Assembly (NCBI GenBank): GCA_036381235.1
Contig: DASVDE010000027.1
Span: 1 to 64,000 of the forward strand
From: DASVDE01 sp036381235
GTDB lineage: Bacteria; Actinomycetota; Thermoleophilia; Solirubrobacterales; 70-9
DNA: 64,000 nucleotides
Direction of reading: 5' to 3'
Made by a program: the position numbers and the translations under genes. Below, one piece after another: positions 8,639 to 16,504 of this stretch (within the stretch, counting starts at the first letter, position 1; every line of letters starts with the position of its first letter). The notes beneath the pieces are model-generated. The model saw only the letters and a program-made list of their open reading frames with translations, was not told the origin of the DNA and ran no database searches.

Positions 8639-10225
8639 CTAAGGGCCTGGAGTGCGCTCCACCGCCGCCTCGGCGGTTGCGGCCTCGGCCTCGCGGATGG
8701 CCGCCCCCTCCAGGGCATTGGAGAGAGCACGCACATAAGCGCGCGCCGATGCCTCGAGGATGTCGGTGGCGACTCCCTGCCCGGTTGCCAACCGACCGGC
8801 GGTGCGAAGCATCACCGTCACCTGACCGAGGGCGTCCTCGCCGCCGGTAACCGCCTCAACGGCATACTGGCGCAGCTCGCACTCGGTTCCGGTGGCTTTC
8901 TGGATGGCGTGGAAGATCGCGTCGACCGGCCCATCGCCGCTCGCCTCGCCGCTCGCCTCCTCGCCTGAGGGCATCGTCACCGCAACCTTCGCCAACGGCT
9001 CCCGACGGGAACCCGCCTCGACCTCGAACCAGGCCAGCTCGTGGGCGTCGGCGCGCTCACGCATCTCATCGGAGACGAGCGCCTCCAGATCGAGGGCCGT
9101 CACCTGCTTCTTGCGGTCTGCGACCTCCTTGAAGCGTTTGAAGGCGGCGTTCAGGGCATTGCCCTCGACCTTGAAGCCGAGCTGCTCCAGGGCGTCGCGC
9201 AGAGCGTGGCGCCCTGAATGCTTGCCCAGCACGATCGAGTTCGACTCCAGCCCGACTTCGGTCGCATCCATGATCTCGTAGGTGGTGCGCTCCTTCAGCA
9301 CGCCGTCCTGATGGATGCCGGACTCGTGCGCGAAGGCATTGCGCCCCACCACCGCCTTGTTCGGCTGAATCGGATAGCCGGTGAGCCGGGAGACCATGCG
9401 GCTGGTGCGAGCCAGCTCGCGGGTGTTGACGCCGGTTGTCAAGCCGTGCGCGTCCTCACGGGTGCGGACCAGCATCACGATCTCCTCCAACGAGCAGTTG
9501 CCGGCTCGCTCGCCGATCCCGTTGACGGCGCACTCGACCTGGCGGGCGCCCGCCAAGACTCCGGCGTAGGAGTTGGCGACCGCCAAGCCCAGGTCGTCGT
9601 GACAATGGACCGAGGTCTCCACCTCGCGCAGGCCAGGAACCAGCTCGTAGAGGCGGCGGAAGTACTCGGCGTACTCCTCGGGCGTCGTGTAGCCGACCGT
9701 GTCGGGGATGTTGACGACGGTCGCCCCCTCCTCCACCGCGATCGCGCAGACCTCGGCAGTGAACTCGACGTCGGCCCGGGTCGCGTCCATCGGTGAGAAC
9801 TCGACGTCCTCGCAGTAGGACTTCGCCAGCGCGACCGCGGCCCGGGCCTGGCCCTTGACGTCCTCGCGATCGGTCTGCAGTTGATGCTCGATATGGATGT
9901 CGGATGTCGAGATGAAGGTGTGGATTCGGGGGCGCTGCGAATCCTTGATCGCTCCCCACGCCGCATCGATGTCGGCCTTGTGGGTGCGGGCCAACCCGCA
10001 GATCGTCGGCCCCTCTACCTGGCGGGCGATCTCCTGAACCGCCTCGAAGTCACCGGGTGAGGTGATCGGGAAACCGGCCTCGATTACATCTACGCCGAGC
10101 CGGGCGAGCTGCTGGGCGATCTCCACCTTCTCCGCGGTGTTCAGGGAAATTCCAGGCGACTGCTCGCCATCCCTCAGTGTGGTGTCGAATATGTGGACGC
10201 GGTTGGCGTCAGATGCGGGTCCCAC
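8639..10225 (-). CDS. leuA: 2-isopropylmalate synthase
   Basis: Commits carbon to leucine by condensing acetyl-CoA with 2-oxoisovalerate. The 528-aa protein has FDTTLRDGEQSPG (13-25), the HCHDDLGLAVANS metal/His motif, NGIGERAGN, and a C-terminal allosteric LeuA dimer domain that normally binds leucine. Its length and motif order match the long bacterial LeuA1 type. The start is GTG with a strong AAGGAGGAGG ribosome-binding site at 10230-10239, 4 nt away. The gene is apart from the leuCD operon and has its own promoter and leader peptide, so it is likely controlled by leucine supply both at the enzyme and at the transcript. Confidence 0.95.
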   Translation of the reverse strand: MGPASDANRVHIFDTTLRDGEQSPGISLNTAEKVEIAQQLARLGVDVIEAGFPITSPGDFEAVQEIARQVEGPTICGLARTHKADIDAAWGAIKDSQRPRIHTFISTSDIHIEHQLQTDREDVKGQARAAVALAKSYCEDVEFSPMDATRADVEFTAEVCAIAVEEGATVVNIPDTVGYTTPEEYAEYFRRLYELVPGLREVETSVHCHDDLGLAVANSYAGVLAGARQVECAVNGIGERAGNCSLEEIVMLVRTREDAHGLTTGVNTRELARTSRMVSRLTGYPIQPNKAVVGRNAFAHESGIHQDGVLKERTTYEIMDATEVGLESNSIVLGKHSGRHALRDALEQLGFKVEGNALNAAFKRFKEVADRKKQVTALDLEALVSDEMRERADAHELAWFEVEAGSRREPLAKVAVTMPSGEEASGEASGDGPVDAIFHAIQKATGTECELRQYAVEAVTGGEDALGQVTVMLRTAGRLATGQGVATDILEASARAYVRALSNALEGAAIREAEAATAEAAVERTPGP

Positions 10226-10270
10226 TGGACCTCCTCCTTCTCTGCTTCGCTTGAATGACCTTTGTATCGC

Positions 10271-10311
10271 GCGGCTGTCGCGCCGCTCAGCGCTATTCCC
10301 CCCGAAGGGGG
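10271..10311 (-). promoter_or_regulatory. leuA leader hairpins (putative attenuator)
   Basis: Two stems lie between the leader peptide and leuA. CCCCC-GAA-GGGGG (plus strand 10299-10311) overlaps the last codons of the leader peptide, and GCGGC-N6-GCCGC lies at 10271-10286. GGCT-GTCG-AGCC at 10331-10342 inside the leader offers an alternative partner, since GGCTGTCG occurs in both regions. No U-run follows, as is common in GC-rich actinobacteria. Ribosome position on the leucine codons could decide which stem forms. Confidence 0.5.
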
Positions 10312-10352
10312 AGGAGAAGGAGAAGCGCCAGGCTGTCGAGCCGCTGCGTCAT
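10293..10352 (-). CDS. leuL: leucine leader peptide
   Basis: A 19-residue frame, MTQRLDSLALLLLLPLRGE, ends in TAG 67 nt upstream of the leuA start codon. Eight of 19 residues are leucine, with five in a row (CTT CTC CTT CTC CTC). This is the classic design of a translation-sensed attenuator: shortage of Leu-tRNA stalls the ribosome on the run and changes folding of the following RNA. The ATG starts about 5 nt after the predicted transcription start, so it may be translated leaderless. Symbol given by function and analogy; it is too short for routine annotation. Confidence 0.7.
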   Translation of the reverse strand: MTQRLDSLALLLLLPLRGE

Positions 10353-10363
10353 TCGCTCGCCCG

Positions 10364-10392
10364 AGCTTAGCGTAGGCTGCGCGCCTCGCCAA
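10364..10392 (-). promoter_or_regulatory. leuA: predicted leuA promoter
   Basis: On the minus strand TTGGCG (10392-10387) and TAAGCT (10369-10364) are separated by 17 bp, a good housekeeping-sigma pattern. Transcription would begin near 10357, only a few bases before the leader peptide ATG. Confidence 0.5.
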
Positions 10393-10413
10393 GCCGGATC
10401 AGCCCACACCCGG

Positions 10414-10971
10414 TCAGCCGATCTTCTGCCGCACGTGGTTCTTTTCATGGCCGGGTATCAGCGTGTCCTCCCCCGGGCCGCCGTAGAGCACGTCTCTCCC
10501 CGGGCCGCCGATCAGCTTGTCGTCGCCAAAGCCGCCGGTAAGGAAGTCCGCCCCGCTGCCCCCTGAGACCAGATCCTTTCCCGGGCCGCCGATCAGTTTG
10601 TCGTCGCCGTTCCCGCCCACCAGAATGTCCCTGCCGTACCCACCTCTCATGATGAATGGGACCGGCACCGATTTGGCGACCGTGATCTTGTCGTTACCGC
10701 CGCTGGCGTTGACTTCGAAGCTGGCGACCACACCGGCCTGGCAGATCAATTCGGTCGGGGTGTCGGGCGGGTTGGTACAGACAGCACCTCCCACCTCGAG
10801 GGGAACGATCGAGTCGATCACGTAGCTGCTCCCGTCCGGGCTCAACCTGACAGTGATCATGTTCTCCTCCGCGCCCCCGGCGAGCAGGATGTTGATCGAC
10901 GGCTCGGCGGTCGCGGGCGCAGGCGCCTGCATCGCACAGACCAGGAATGCGGCTATCGCAAGTCGCTTCAT
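10414..10971 (-). CDS. secreted RTX (hemolysin-type) calcium-binding repeat protein
   Basis: A 185-aa exported protein with an N-terminal signal peptide (about residues 1-22, MKRLAIAAFLVCAMQ then APATA). A beta-rich region with two cysteines (C65, C77 region) follows, then about seven consecutive GGxGxDxLx nonapeptides (about 109-172), the parallel beta-roll that folds on binding Ca2+. Unlike proteobacterial RTX toxins it has a Sec signal and no nearby type I secretion genes. Proteins of this build are frequent in Thermoleophilia and their function is unknown. It lies between leuA and serA on the same strand. Confidence 0.85.
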   Translation of the reverse strand: MKRLAIAAFLVCAMQAPAPATAEPSINILLAGGAEENMITVRLSPDGSSYVIDSIVPLEVGGAVCTNPPDTPTELICQAGVVASFEVNASGGNDKITVAKSVPVPFIMRGGYGRDILVGGNGDDKLIGGPGKDLVSGGSGADFLTGGFGDDKLIGGPGRDVLYGGPGEDTLIPGHEKNHVRQKIG

Positions 10972-11027
10972 CTAAAGGGGGAACAACGCGATCTTGTCGA
11001 CGTTGCGGAGAACCCCACCCATCGTGC

Positions 11028-12608
11028 CTAGAGGTCGACGGAGCGACCGACCGAGAAGCCATCGAGCTGAAGGATCTTCTCGATTGTCTCCCGTCGCACC
11101 GGTGCATCGGTGGTCAGTGCCATCACCGCCCGCTCACCGTCCGCTTCCGCGCCGACCGCCGCAGAGATGATGTTGACCCCCTCCTGGCCGAACATCGTCC
11201 CGACCCTGCCGATCATCCCCGGCTGGTCGGCATAGCGGAAGACCGCGAGGTGCTCAGCGAACGGGAGGTAGAAGCTCTCACCCCAAACCGACACCAGGTA
11301 GGGCTCGTTGCGCGGCCCGACCCCGGTACCCGCCACCTCGACCTCCTCGCTCCCCGAGCCCAATCGCACGGTCACGAGTTCGGTGAAGTCCTCAGAGCCG
11401 GTGTCCTTGGTCTCGATCAGCTCTATCCCCCGCTCTTCGGCCATCTGCGGGGCATTGACGAGATTGACCGGCTCCTCGGTGTGCCCGGAGAGGATGCCGA
11501 CCAAGACGGCGATCCCCAGCAGGCGCGTGTCATGCGCGGCGATGCGGCCGCGGAACTCGGCGGTGACTCGGTCGACCGCGCCGTCGCCCAGGCCTTGGGC
11601 AAGGCGGCCGAGCTTCTCGCAAAGCGGGACGAAGGGCGCCAGCGCCTCCATCTCCTCTGGACGGACGGCGGCGATGTTGACCGCGTTGGTGACCACTCCC
11701 CCGGTGAGGGCGGCTGTCACCTGCTCCGCGGTGACGACGCCGGCGCGATCCTGGGCCTCGGCCGTCGATGCGCCCAGGTGAGGCGTCGCGACGACGTTCC
11801 CGCGGGCGAAGATCGGATGCTCGGTGAAGGGCTCCGACGGGAAGACGTCGAGCGCAGCGCCACCGACCTTCCCGGACTCCAAGCCCGCGTCCAGCGCGTC
11901 GAGGTCGATCAGCTCGCCGCGCGCGCAGTTGACGATCCGCACGCCTTCGATCATCGCGTCGATCGCCCCCGCGTCGATCAGGCCAACCGTGTCCGGCGTC
12001 TTGGGAACGTGCAGGGTGATGACGTCGGCCCGCCCGTAGAGATCCTCGAGGCTGGTCGCGCCCTCGACGCCCAGCTCGCGGAAACGCTCGGCGGAGACGA
12101 ACTTGTCGAAAGCGATCACGTCCATCTCGAAGCCCTGCGCCCGCTTGGCGACCAGCTGGCCGATCCGGCCGAAGCCGACCACGCCCAACGTCTTGCCGTA
12201 CAGCTCGGCTCCCTTGAATCTGGAGCGCTCCCAGCGGCCGTCTATCAGTGAGGCATGGGCCTGCGGGACGTTGCGACAGAGGGCCAGCATCAGCGCCAGC
12301 GTGTGCTCGGCGGCGGCGACCGAGTTCGACTCCGGGGCGTTGGCGACGATGATGCCGCGGCGCGTCGCGGCCGCGATATCGACGTTGTCGACCCCGGTGC
12401 CGGCTCGTCCGATCGCCTTCAGCCGCTCCGCGCGCTCGATCAGCTCCGCGGTCATCTTCGTCGCCGAGCGGATCAGGATCGCGTCGTAGGCGCCAATCGA
12501 TTCGCGAAGCTCGTCATCCGACATCTCCAGCCCGAGGTCGACGTCGAAGTTGCGACGCAGCAGTTCCACCCCCAAGTCGGCGATCTTCTCCTTGACCAGG
12601 ACCTTCAT
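11028..12608 (-). CDS. serA: D-3-phosphoglycerate dehydrogenase
   Basis: First step of serine synthesis: oxidises 3-phosphoglycerate to 3-phosphohydroxypyruvate with NAD+. The 526-aa protein is the long actinobacterial form: substrate/NAD domains (LGVVGFGRIGQLVAKRA Rossmann motif, ARGELIDLDAL, catalytic His in ATPHLGASTAEAQ), an intervening domain, and a C-terminal ACT domain (about 450-526, FRYADQPGMIGRVGTMFG) that mediates serine feedback. The true start is ATG 12608 (MKVLVKEKIADLG). A frame extending to 13130 is shadow of serC. ATGA overlap couples it to serC upstream. Confidence 0.95.
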   Translation of the reverse strand: MKVLVKEKIADLGVELLRRNFDVDLGLEMSDDELRESIGAYDAILIRSATKMTAELIERAERLKAIGRAGTGVDNVDIAAATRRGIIVANAPESNSVAAAEHTLALMLALCRNVPQAHASLIDGRWERSRFKGAELYGKTLGVVGFGRIGQLVAKRAQGFEMDVIAFDKFVSAERFRELGVEGATSLEDLYGRADVITLHVPKTPDTVGLIDAGAIDAMIEGVRIVNCARGELIDLDALDAGLESGKVGGAALDVFPSEPFTEHPIFARGNVVATPHLGASTAEAQDRAGVVTAEQVTAALTGGVVTNAVNIAAVRPEEMEALAPFVPLCEKLGRLAQGLGDGAVDRVTAEFRGRIAAHDTRLLGIAVLVGILSGHTEEPVNLVNAPQMAEERGIELIETKDTGSEDFTELVTVRLGSGSEEVEVAGTGVGPRNEPYLVSVWGESFYLPFAEHLAVFRYADQPGMIGRVGTMFGQEGVNIISAAVGAEADGERAVMALTTDAPVRRETIEKILQLDGFSVGRSVDL

Positions 12609-13744
12609 CGCGTCACCTCCGGAGCGTTCTCGATCACCCAGTCGATGCAGGCGGTGAGCGCCTCTACGTCGCCGGGGTCGACGGCGGGAAACATGCCGAT
12701 CCGCAACTGGTTGCGGCCAAGCTTGCGATAGGGCTCGACGTCGACGATCCCGTTTGCGCGCAGCGCCGCCGCCAGCGCCGCCGCGTCGACTCGCTCGTCG
12801 AAGTCGATCGTGCCGACCACGAGAGAGCGCTTTGCCGGGTCTTCGACGAAGGGCGTAGCCGGCTCCGTCGCTTCCGCCCAGCCATAGAGATGCCGGGAGG
12901 AGGCCGTCGTCCGCGCGACGCACCAGTCGAGCCCCCCCTCGGCAAGCATCCACTCGACCTGGTCGGCGAGCAGCAGCAAGGTCGCCAGTGCCGGGGTGTT
13001 GTAGGTCTGGTTCTTGCGGGAGTTCTCCAGAGCGGTTTGCAGCGAGAGGAAGGCGGGCTGCCAGCGGCCCGCGGCGCCATCCAGCTCCTCGATTCGGGCG
13101 ATTGCCGCCGGGCTGAGCAATGCCAACCACAGACCCCCGTCCGCGCCGAACGCCTTCTGCGGTGCGAAGTAATAGGCATCGGCTTGGGAGACGTCGACTG
13201 GAAGGCCACCCGCGCCGGAGGTAGCGTCAATCAGGACCAGCGCGTCGCCGGCATCGTCGGGGCGAGTGACCTCGACCATGACCCCGGTCGAGGTCTCGTT
13301 GTGAGCCCAGGCAATCGCGTCGGCATCGGGATCGGCGCTCGGCGCGGGCGCATCGCCGGGATTGGCCTCGACGAGGATCGGATCGGCGAGGAAGGGCGCG
13401 GCGGCGGTCGCCTTGGCGAACTTCGCGGAGAACTCGCCGTAACTGAGGTGGAGGGCGCGCTCACGCACCAACCAGGCGGCGGCGGCCTCCCAGAAGGCAG
13501 TGGTGCCGCCGTTGCCCAGCGCGATCTCGTAGTCGCCGGGGAGGGAGAAAAGCTCCCCAATGCCCTCGCGAATTCGCCCGACCAGGTCCCGGACCGGCTG
13601 CTGGCGATGGGAGGTCCCCATCAGATCGGCCCTCTGGGCCAGTGCCGCGAGCGCCTCCGGCCGGACCTTCGAGGGGCCGCAGCCGAAGCGACCGTCTGTC
13701 GGCTTCAGAGCGGCGGGGATCTCAACAGCGGTCGAAGAGGTCAT
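12605..13744 (-). CDS. serC: phosphoserine aminotransferase
   Basis: Converts 3-phosphohydroxypyruvate plus glutamate to phosphoserine, the step after SerA. The 379-aa class V PLP enzyme begins near IPAALKPTDGRFGCGPSKVRPEAL, has LGNGGTTAFWEAA cofactor-phosphate contacts, an ATSGAGGLPVD segment and the PLP lysine in YYFAPQKAFGADGG. It matches the actinobacterial SerC type. ATG 13744 is chosen over 13810; a TAACCT hexamer 10 nt upstream could be a -10 for a leaderless transcript. It overlaps serA by 4 bp and is divergent from the DUF4389 gene. Confidence 0.93.
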   Translation of the reverse strand: MTSSTAVEIPAALKPTDGRFGCGPSKVRPEALAALAQRADLMGTSHRQQPVRDLVGRIREGIGELFSLPGDYEIALGNGGTTAFWEAAAAWLVRERALHLSYGEFSAKFAKATAAAPFLADPILVEANPGDAPAPSADPDADAIAWAHNETSTGVMVEVTRPDDAGDALVLIDATSGAGGLPVDVSQADAYYFAPQKAFGADGGLWLALLSPAAIARIEELDGAAGRWQPAFLSLQTALENSRKNQTYNTPALATLLLLADQVEWMLAEGGLDWCVARTTASSRHLYGWAEATEPATPFVEDPAKRSLVVGTIDFDERVDAAALAAALRANGIVDVEPYRKLGRNQLRIGMFPAVDPGDVEALTACIDWVIENAPEVTR

Positions 13745-13844
13745 CGGAGGCGACAGGTTATTGACAGGCGCGGGTGGACTCGCGACTGGGGCGAGGTTAG
13801 GCTGGCCCACGCCAATCCAGGCGGGGAAAAATCGAGGAGGAGCG

Positions 13845-14480
13845 ATGTATCCAATCGCCTATGAGGCGGATTTCAATCCGGAGCCAAACCGCTGGACGAC
13901 CTTCTTCCGACCGATCCTCGCGATCCCATGGCTGATCGTGGCGATGTTCTGGGGGCTCCTCTTCGCCTTTACCTACCTCTTCGCGTGGATTGCCGTGACC
14001 ATCCTCGGCCGCTATCCGCAGTGGCTCTACGAGTTCAACTCCGGGGTCGTGCGCTTCTCGGTGCGAGTCTCCGCTTGGCTCTACCTGCAAACGGACGCCT
14101 GGCCTCCATTCGGGCTCGCCGATGACGGCTCCTACCCGATCCGGGTGAAGATCGCACCAGCCGCCGAGAGCCAGAGCAGGCTCAAGGCCTTCTTTCGACT
14201 GCTGCTCGCCCTGCCGGTCGCCCTCGTCCTCTCCTACGGCACCGCCTACATTCAGCTGCTTGCCGGAGTCGTCGCCTGGCTGACGATCGTCTTTCGCGGC
14301 TACCTGCCCGAAGGGGTCAACTCGATGATGACCTTCGTCAACAGCTTCCACGCCCGCGTGCTCGGCTACATCGCGATCCTTACCGACGACTACCCACCGA
14401 TCGGGCTGGAGCGGGCCAAGCCGGCGGCTGCGACTCCGCCACCGGCCGCGCCGGAGCCGCCTCCCCCCGCCGCCGCATAG
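13845..14480 (+). CDS. DUF4389-type membrane protein
   Basis: A 211-aa protein with hydrophobic segments at about residues 23-50 (ILAIPWLIVAMFWGLLFAF onward) and about 118-150, and soluble flanks. The YPVRV-like SYPIRVKI strands and repeated FNRFWAV-like regions (RWTTFFRPILAIP, RLKAFFRLLLALP) recall DUF4389 proteins. The tail (about 195-211) is Pro/Ala-rich and disordered. The start is supported by GAGGAGG at 13834-13840. Function is unknown. It reads into the cupin gene 9 bp downstream. Confidence 0.7.
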   Translation: MYPIAYEADFNPEPNRWTTFFRPILAIPWLIVAMFWGLLFAFTYLFAWIAVTILGRYPQWLYEFNSGVVRFSVRVSAWLYLQTDAWPPFGLADDGSYPIRVKIAPAAESQSRLKAFFRLLLALPVALVLSYGTAYIQLLAGVVAWLTIVFRGYLPEGVNSMMTFVNSFHARVLGYIAILTDDYPPIGLERAKPAAATPPPAAPEPPPPAAA

Positions 14481-14489
14481 GCTGCGTCG

Positions 14490-14897
14490 ATGAACGAAAC
14501 AGCAGAGGGGTCCATCTCTACGGGTGAGGGCTACGCCGTCGCCAACGTCGCGGACCTCGGCGAAGGGCCGGGGTTCCGCAAGATCCGCAAGGAATTGGGG
14601 GTGACCGCGTTCGGCGTCAACGCGATCGTGTTGCCGCCCTCCTATGAGACCGGTCGCCATTACCACGACGAGCAGGAGGAGCTGTACTTCCTGCACAGCG
14701 GACGAATCGAGATCTCGTTTGGAGATGGCTCAAGTCATGAGCTCGAGCCGGGAGGCCTGGCCCGGGTCGACGCCTCCACCGTGCGCAAGATCCGCAACCT
14801 CAGCGACTCAGAGGACGCGGTCTACGTCATCGTCGGCGGCAAGGATGGATACGTCGGTCGCGACGGTCGCCAACCCGAAGGCGAGACGCAGCGATAG
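14490..14897 (+). CDS. small cupin-domain protein
   Basis: A 135-aa single-domain cupin. Motif 1 is visible as GRHYHDEQEELYFLHSGRIE (metal-ligand His, His, Glu) with the second motif weaker around ELEPGGLARVDASTVRKIRN. Such proteins range from isomerases and dioxygenases to simple ligand sensors, and the sequence does not pick one. It is 9 bp after the DUF4389 gene, so probably co-transcribed. No direct link to neighbouring pathways is visible. Confidence 0.75.
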   Translation: MNETAEGSISTGEGYAVANVADLGEGPGFRKIRKELGVTAFGVNAIVLPPSYETGRHYHDEQEELYFLHSGRIEISFGDGSSHELEPGGLARVDASTVRKIRNLSDSEDAVYVIVGGKDGYVGRDGRQPEGETQR

Positions 14898-14976
14898 CGC
14901 AGCGGAGCGGAAGAGTTAGTCACTTGACACACTCGCCTTGAAGCTCTTGCAACGGATGGCTAAGTCGTGAGCACAT

Positions 14977-15438
14977 TCATTTCGACCAAACCCTTCGACC
15001 AATTGAGATGAATTTGCTGACGGCAAGCTGCCCTCGCTCATTCCGCGCTTTCGATCCAGGTGCCTCAAGGGCATCCTGAACGACCGGGCGATCGGCTTCA
15101 TGGATCGCCACAGGATTGAAATACTCGTCCAACAGCACAAGGATCACTGCATCCCATTCCTTTGTCAGGTCGATGCTGCCCAAGCGTTGGCCAGGTTTTG
15201 AAAAGGGCGTAAGACGGCGCCCCTTGATCTGCAATCGCTGATTTCCGTCCGGAGTGGTGCGGACTGCGTCATAACCAGACTGCCGCGCAGGTGAAAGCTC
15301 TAGGCCGAGGATTCGAGCCGCCTCATATTCCGCGATCTCGCCGGTGATTCCCAGCGGTCGTCCAGTTATCTCGTAGTACTCACGGGCAAGCGGCTTTACA
15401 TCGCCCAGGATTCTTAGGAGTCGCTCCGATGAAGTCAC
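14977..15438 (-). CDS. DUF6998-like protein, probable PD-(D/E)XK nuclease fold
   Basis: A 153-aa soluble protein with conserved-looking GRPLGITGEIAEYEAARILGLEL, GYDAV and LQIKGRR segments. E34/E37, D57 and Q70-x-K72 would form a PD-(D/E)XK-type active site, and the EWDAVILVLLDEYFNP strand fits that fold. I recall this as the DUF6998 pattern from memory, so treat the family name with caution. It is an orphan: no methylase, helicase or specificity subunit lies nearby. Its GC content is visibly lower than its neighbours, which suggests transfer. It reads downstream of ilvC with a 50-bp gap. Confidence 0.6.
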   Translation of the reverse strand: MTSSERLLRILGDVKPLAREYYEITGRPLGITGEIAEYEAARILGLELSPARQSGYDAVRTTPDGNQRLQIKGRRLTPFSKPGQRLGSIDLTKEWDAVILVLLDEYFNPVAIHEADRPVVQDALEAPGSKARNERGQLAVSKFISIGRRVWSK

Positions 15439-15488
15439 GGAACGAGGTTAAACCGATGGATGCCGCGCGCCCCCAGCTCCGACTAGGC

Positions 15489-16493
15489 TTAAAACCCTTG
15501 ATCGATCCAGGGCATCGTGTCGCGGAGGTCCTTCCCGACCTCCTCGACCTGATGCTCGGCGCCCTCTTCGCGCATGCGCGAGAGATTTTCGCCGCCCGCC
15601 CGGTTCTCGGCGATCCACTCCTTGGCGAACTCGCCTGACTGGATCTCACCGAGTATCTGCTTCATCGCAGCGCGCGATTCCTCCCCGATCACCCGCTTGC
15701 CGCGGGTCATATCGCCGTACTCGGCGGTGTTGGAAATCGAGTAGCGCATTCCCTGGATCCCCTTCTCATACATCAGGTCGGCGATCAGCTTCAGCTCATG
15801 CAGACACTCGAAGTAGGCGAGGCGCGGGTCATAGCCGGCCTCGACCAGAGTCTCGAAACCGGCCCGCACCAGCTCCGAGGCGCCGCCGCAGAGGACCGCC
15901 TGTTCGCCAAAGAGATCGGTCTCGCACTCGTCTTTGAAGGTCGTCTCGATGATCGCGGCGCGGCCGCCGCCGATCCCGGCTGCGTAGGCGAGAACCAGAT
16001 CGTGGGCGGCGCCGGTGGCATCCTGGTGGACGGCCATCAGACAGGGCACGCCCTGGCCCTCTTCATACTGGCGGCGGACGAGGTGCCCGGGCCCCTTGGG
16101 GGCGACCATGCCGACGTCGACGCCGGGCGGCGGCTGGATCTGCTCGAAGTGGATCGCGAAGCCGTGGGCGAAGAGCAAGAGGTTGCCGGGCGCGATGCCG
16201 TCGGCGATCTCCGCCTCCCAGACCTCCGCCTGCTTCTCGTCGGGGAGCAGGATCATCACCACGTCGCCGCCGCTGGCCGCATCGGCGATGTCGAGCACCT
16301 CCAATCCCGCGGCCTCCGCCTTGGCGCGGCTGGAGGAATCGGAGCGCAGGCCGACGACCACGTCGACTCCCGAGTCCTTCAAGTTGAGGGCGTGGGCGTG
16401 GCCCTGCGACCCATAGCCGAGGATGGCGACGGTCTTGCCCTCCAGCTTGGAGAGGTCGGCGTCCTTGTCGTAGAAGATGTCGTCGGTGCGCAT
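15489..16493 (-). CDS. ilvC: ketol-acid reductoisomerase
   Basis: Second common step of valine, leucine and isoleucine synthesis: isomerises and reduces acetolactate or acetohydroxybutyrate with NADPH. The 334-aa class I enzyme has GYGSQGHAHALNLKDSG (Rossmann), a VGLRSDSSSRAKAE loop whose Arg/Ser residues suit NADPH, and metal ligands in FKDECETDLFGEQAVLCGG with later EAGYDPRLAYFECLHELKLI. The start MRTDDIFYDKD lies 11 bp after menE, so the two are probably co-transcribed; the frame extending into menE is shadow. Confidence 0.95.
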   Translation of the reverse strand: MRTDDIFYDKDADLSKLEGKTVAILGYGSQGHAHALNLKDSGVDVVVGLRSDSSSRAKAEAAGLEVLDIADAASGGDVVMILLPDEKQAEVWEAEIADGIAPGNLLLFAHGFAIHFEQIQPPPGVDVGMVAPKGPGHLVRRQYEEGQGVPCLMAVHQDATGAAHDLVLAYAAGIGGGRAAIIETTFKDECETDLFGEQAVLCGGASELVRAGFETLVEAGYDPRLAYFECLHELKLIADLMYEKGIQGMRYSISNTAEYGDMTRGKRVIGEESRAAMKQILGEIQSGEFAKEWIAENRAGGENLSRMREEGAEHQVEEVGKDLRDTMPWIDQGF

Positions 16494-16504
16494 GGACCGG
16501 CAGG

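Noticed and set aside
8639..10225. leuA as a second citramalate or homocitrate synthase
   Set aside because: Its motif order, long C-terminal domain and leucine leader peptide fit 2-isopropylmalate synthase; cimA is already present as a distinct clade.
12609..13130. N-terminal extension of serA giving a 700-aa protein
   Set aside because: The extra residues are an out-of-frame reading of serC. The family start MKVLVKEKIA at 12608 overlaps the serC stop by 4 bp as expected.
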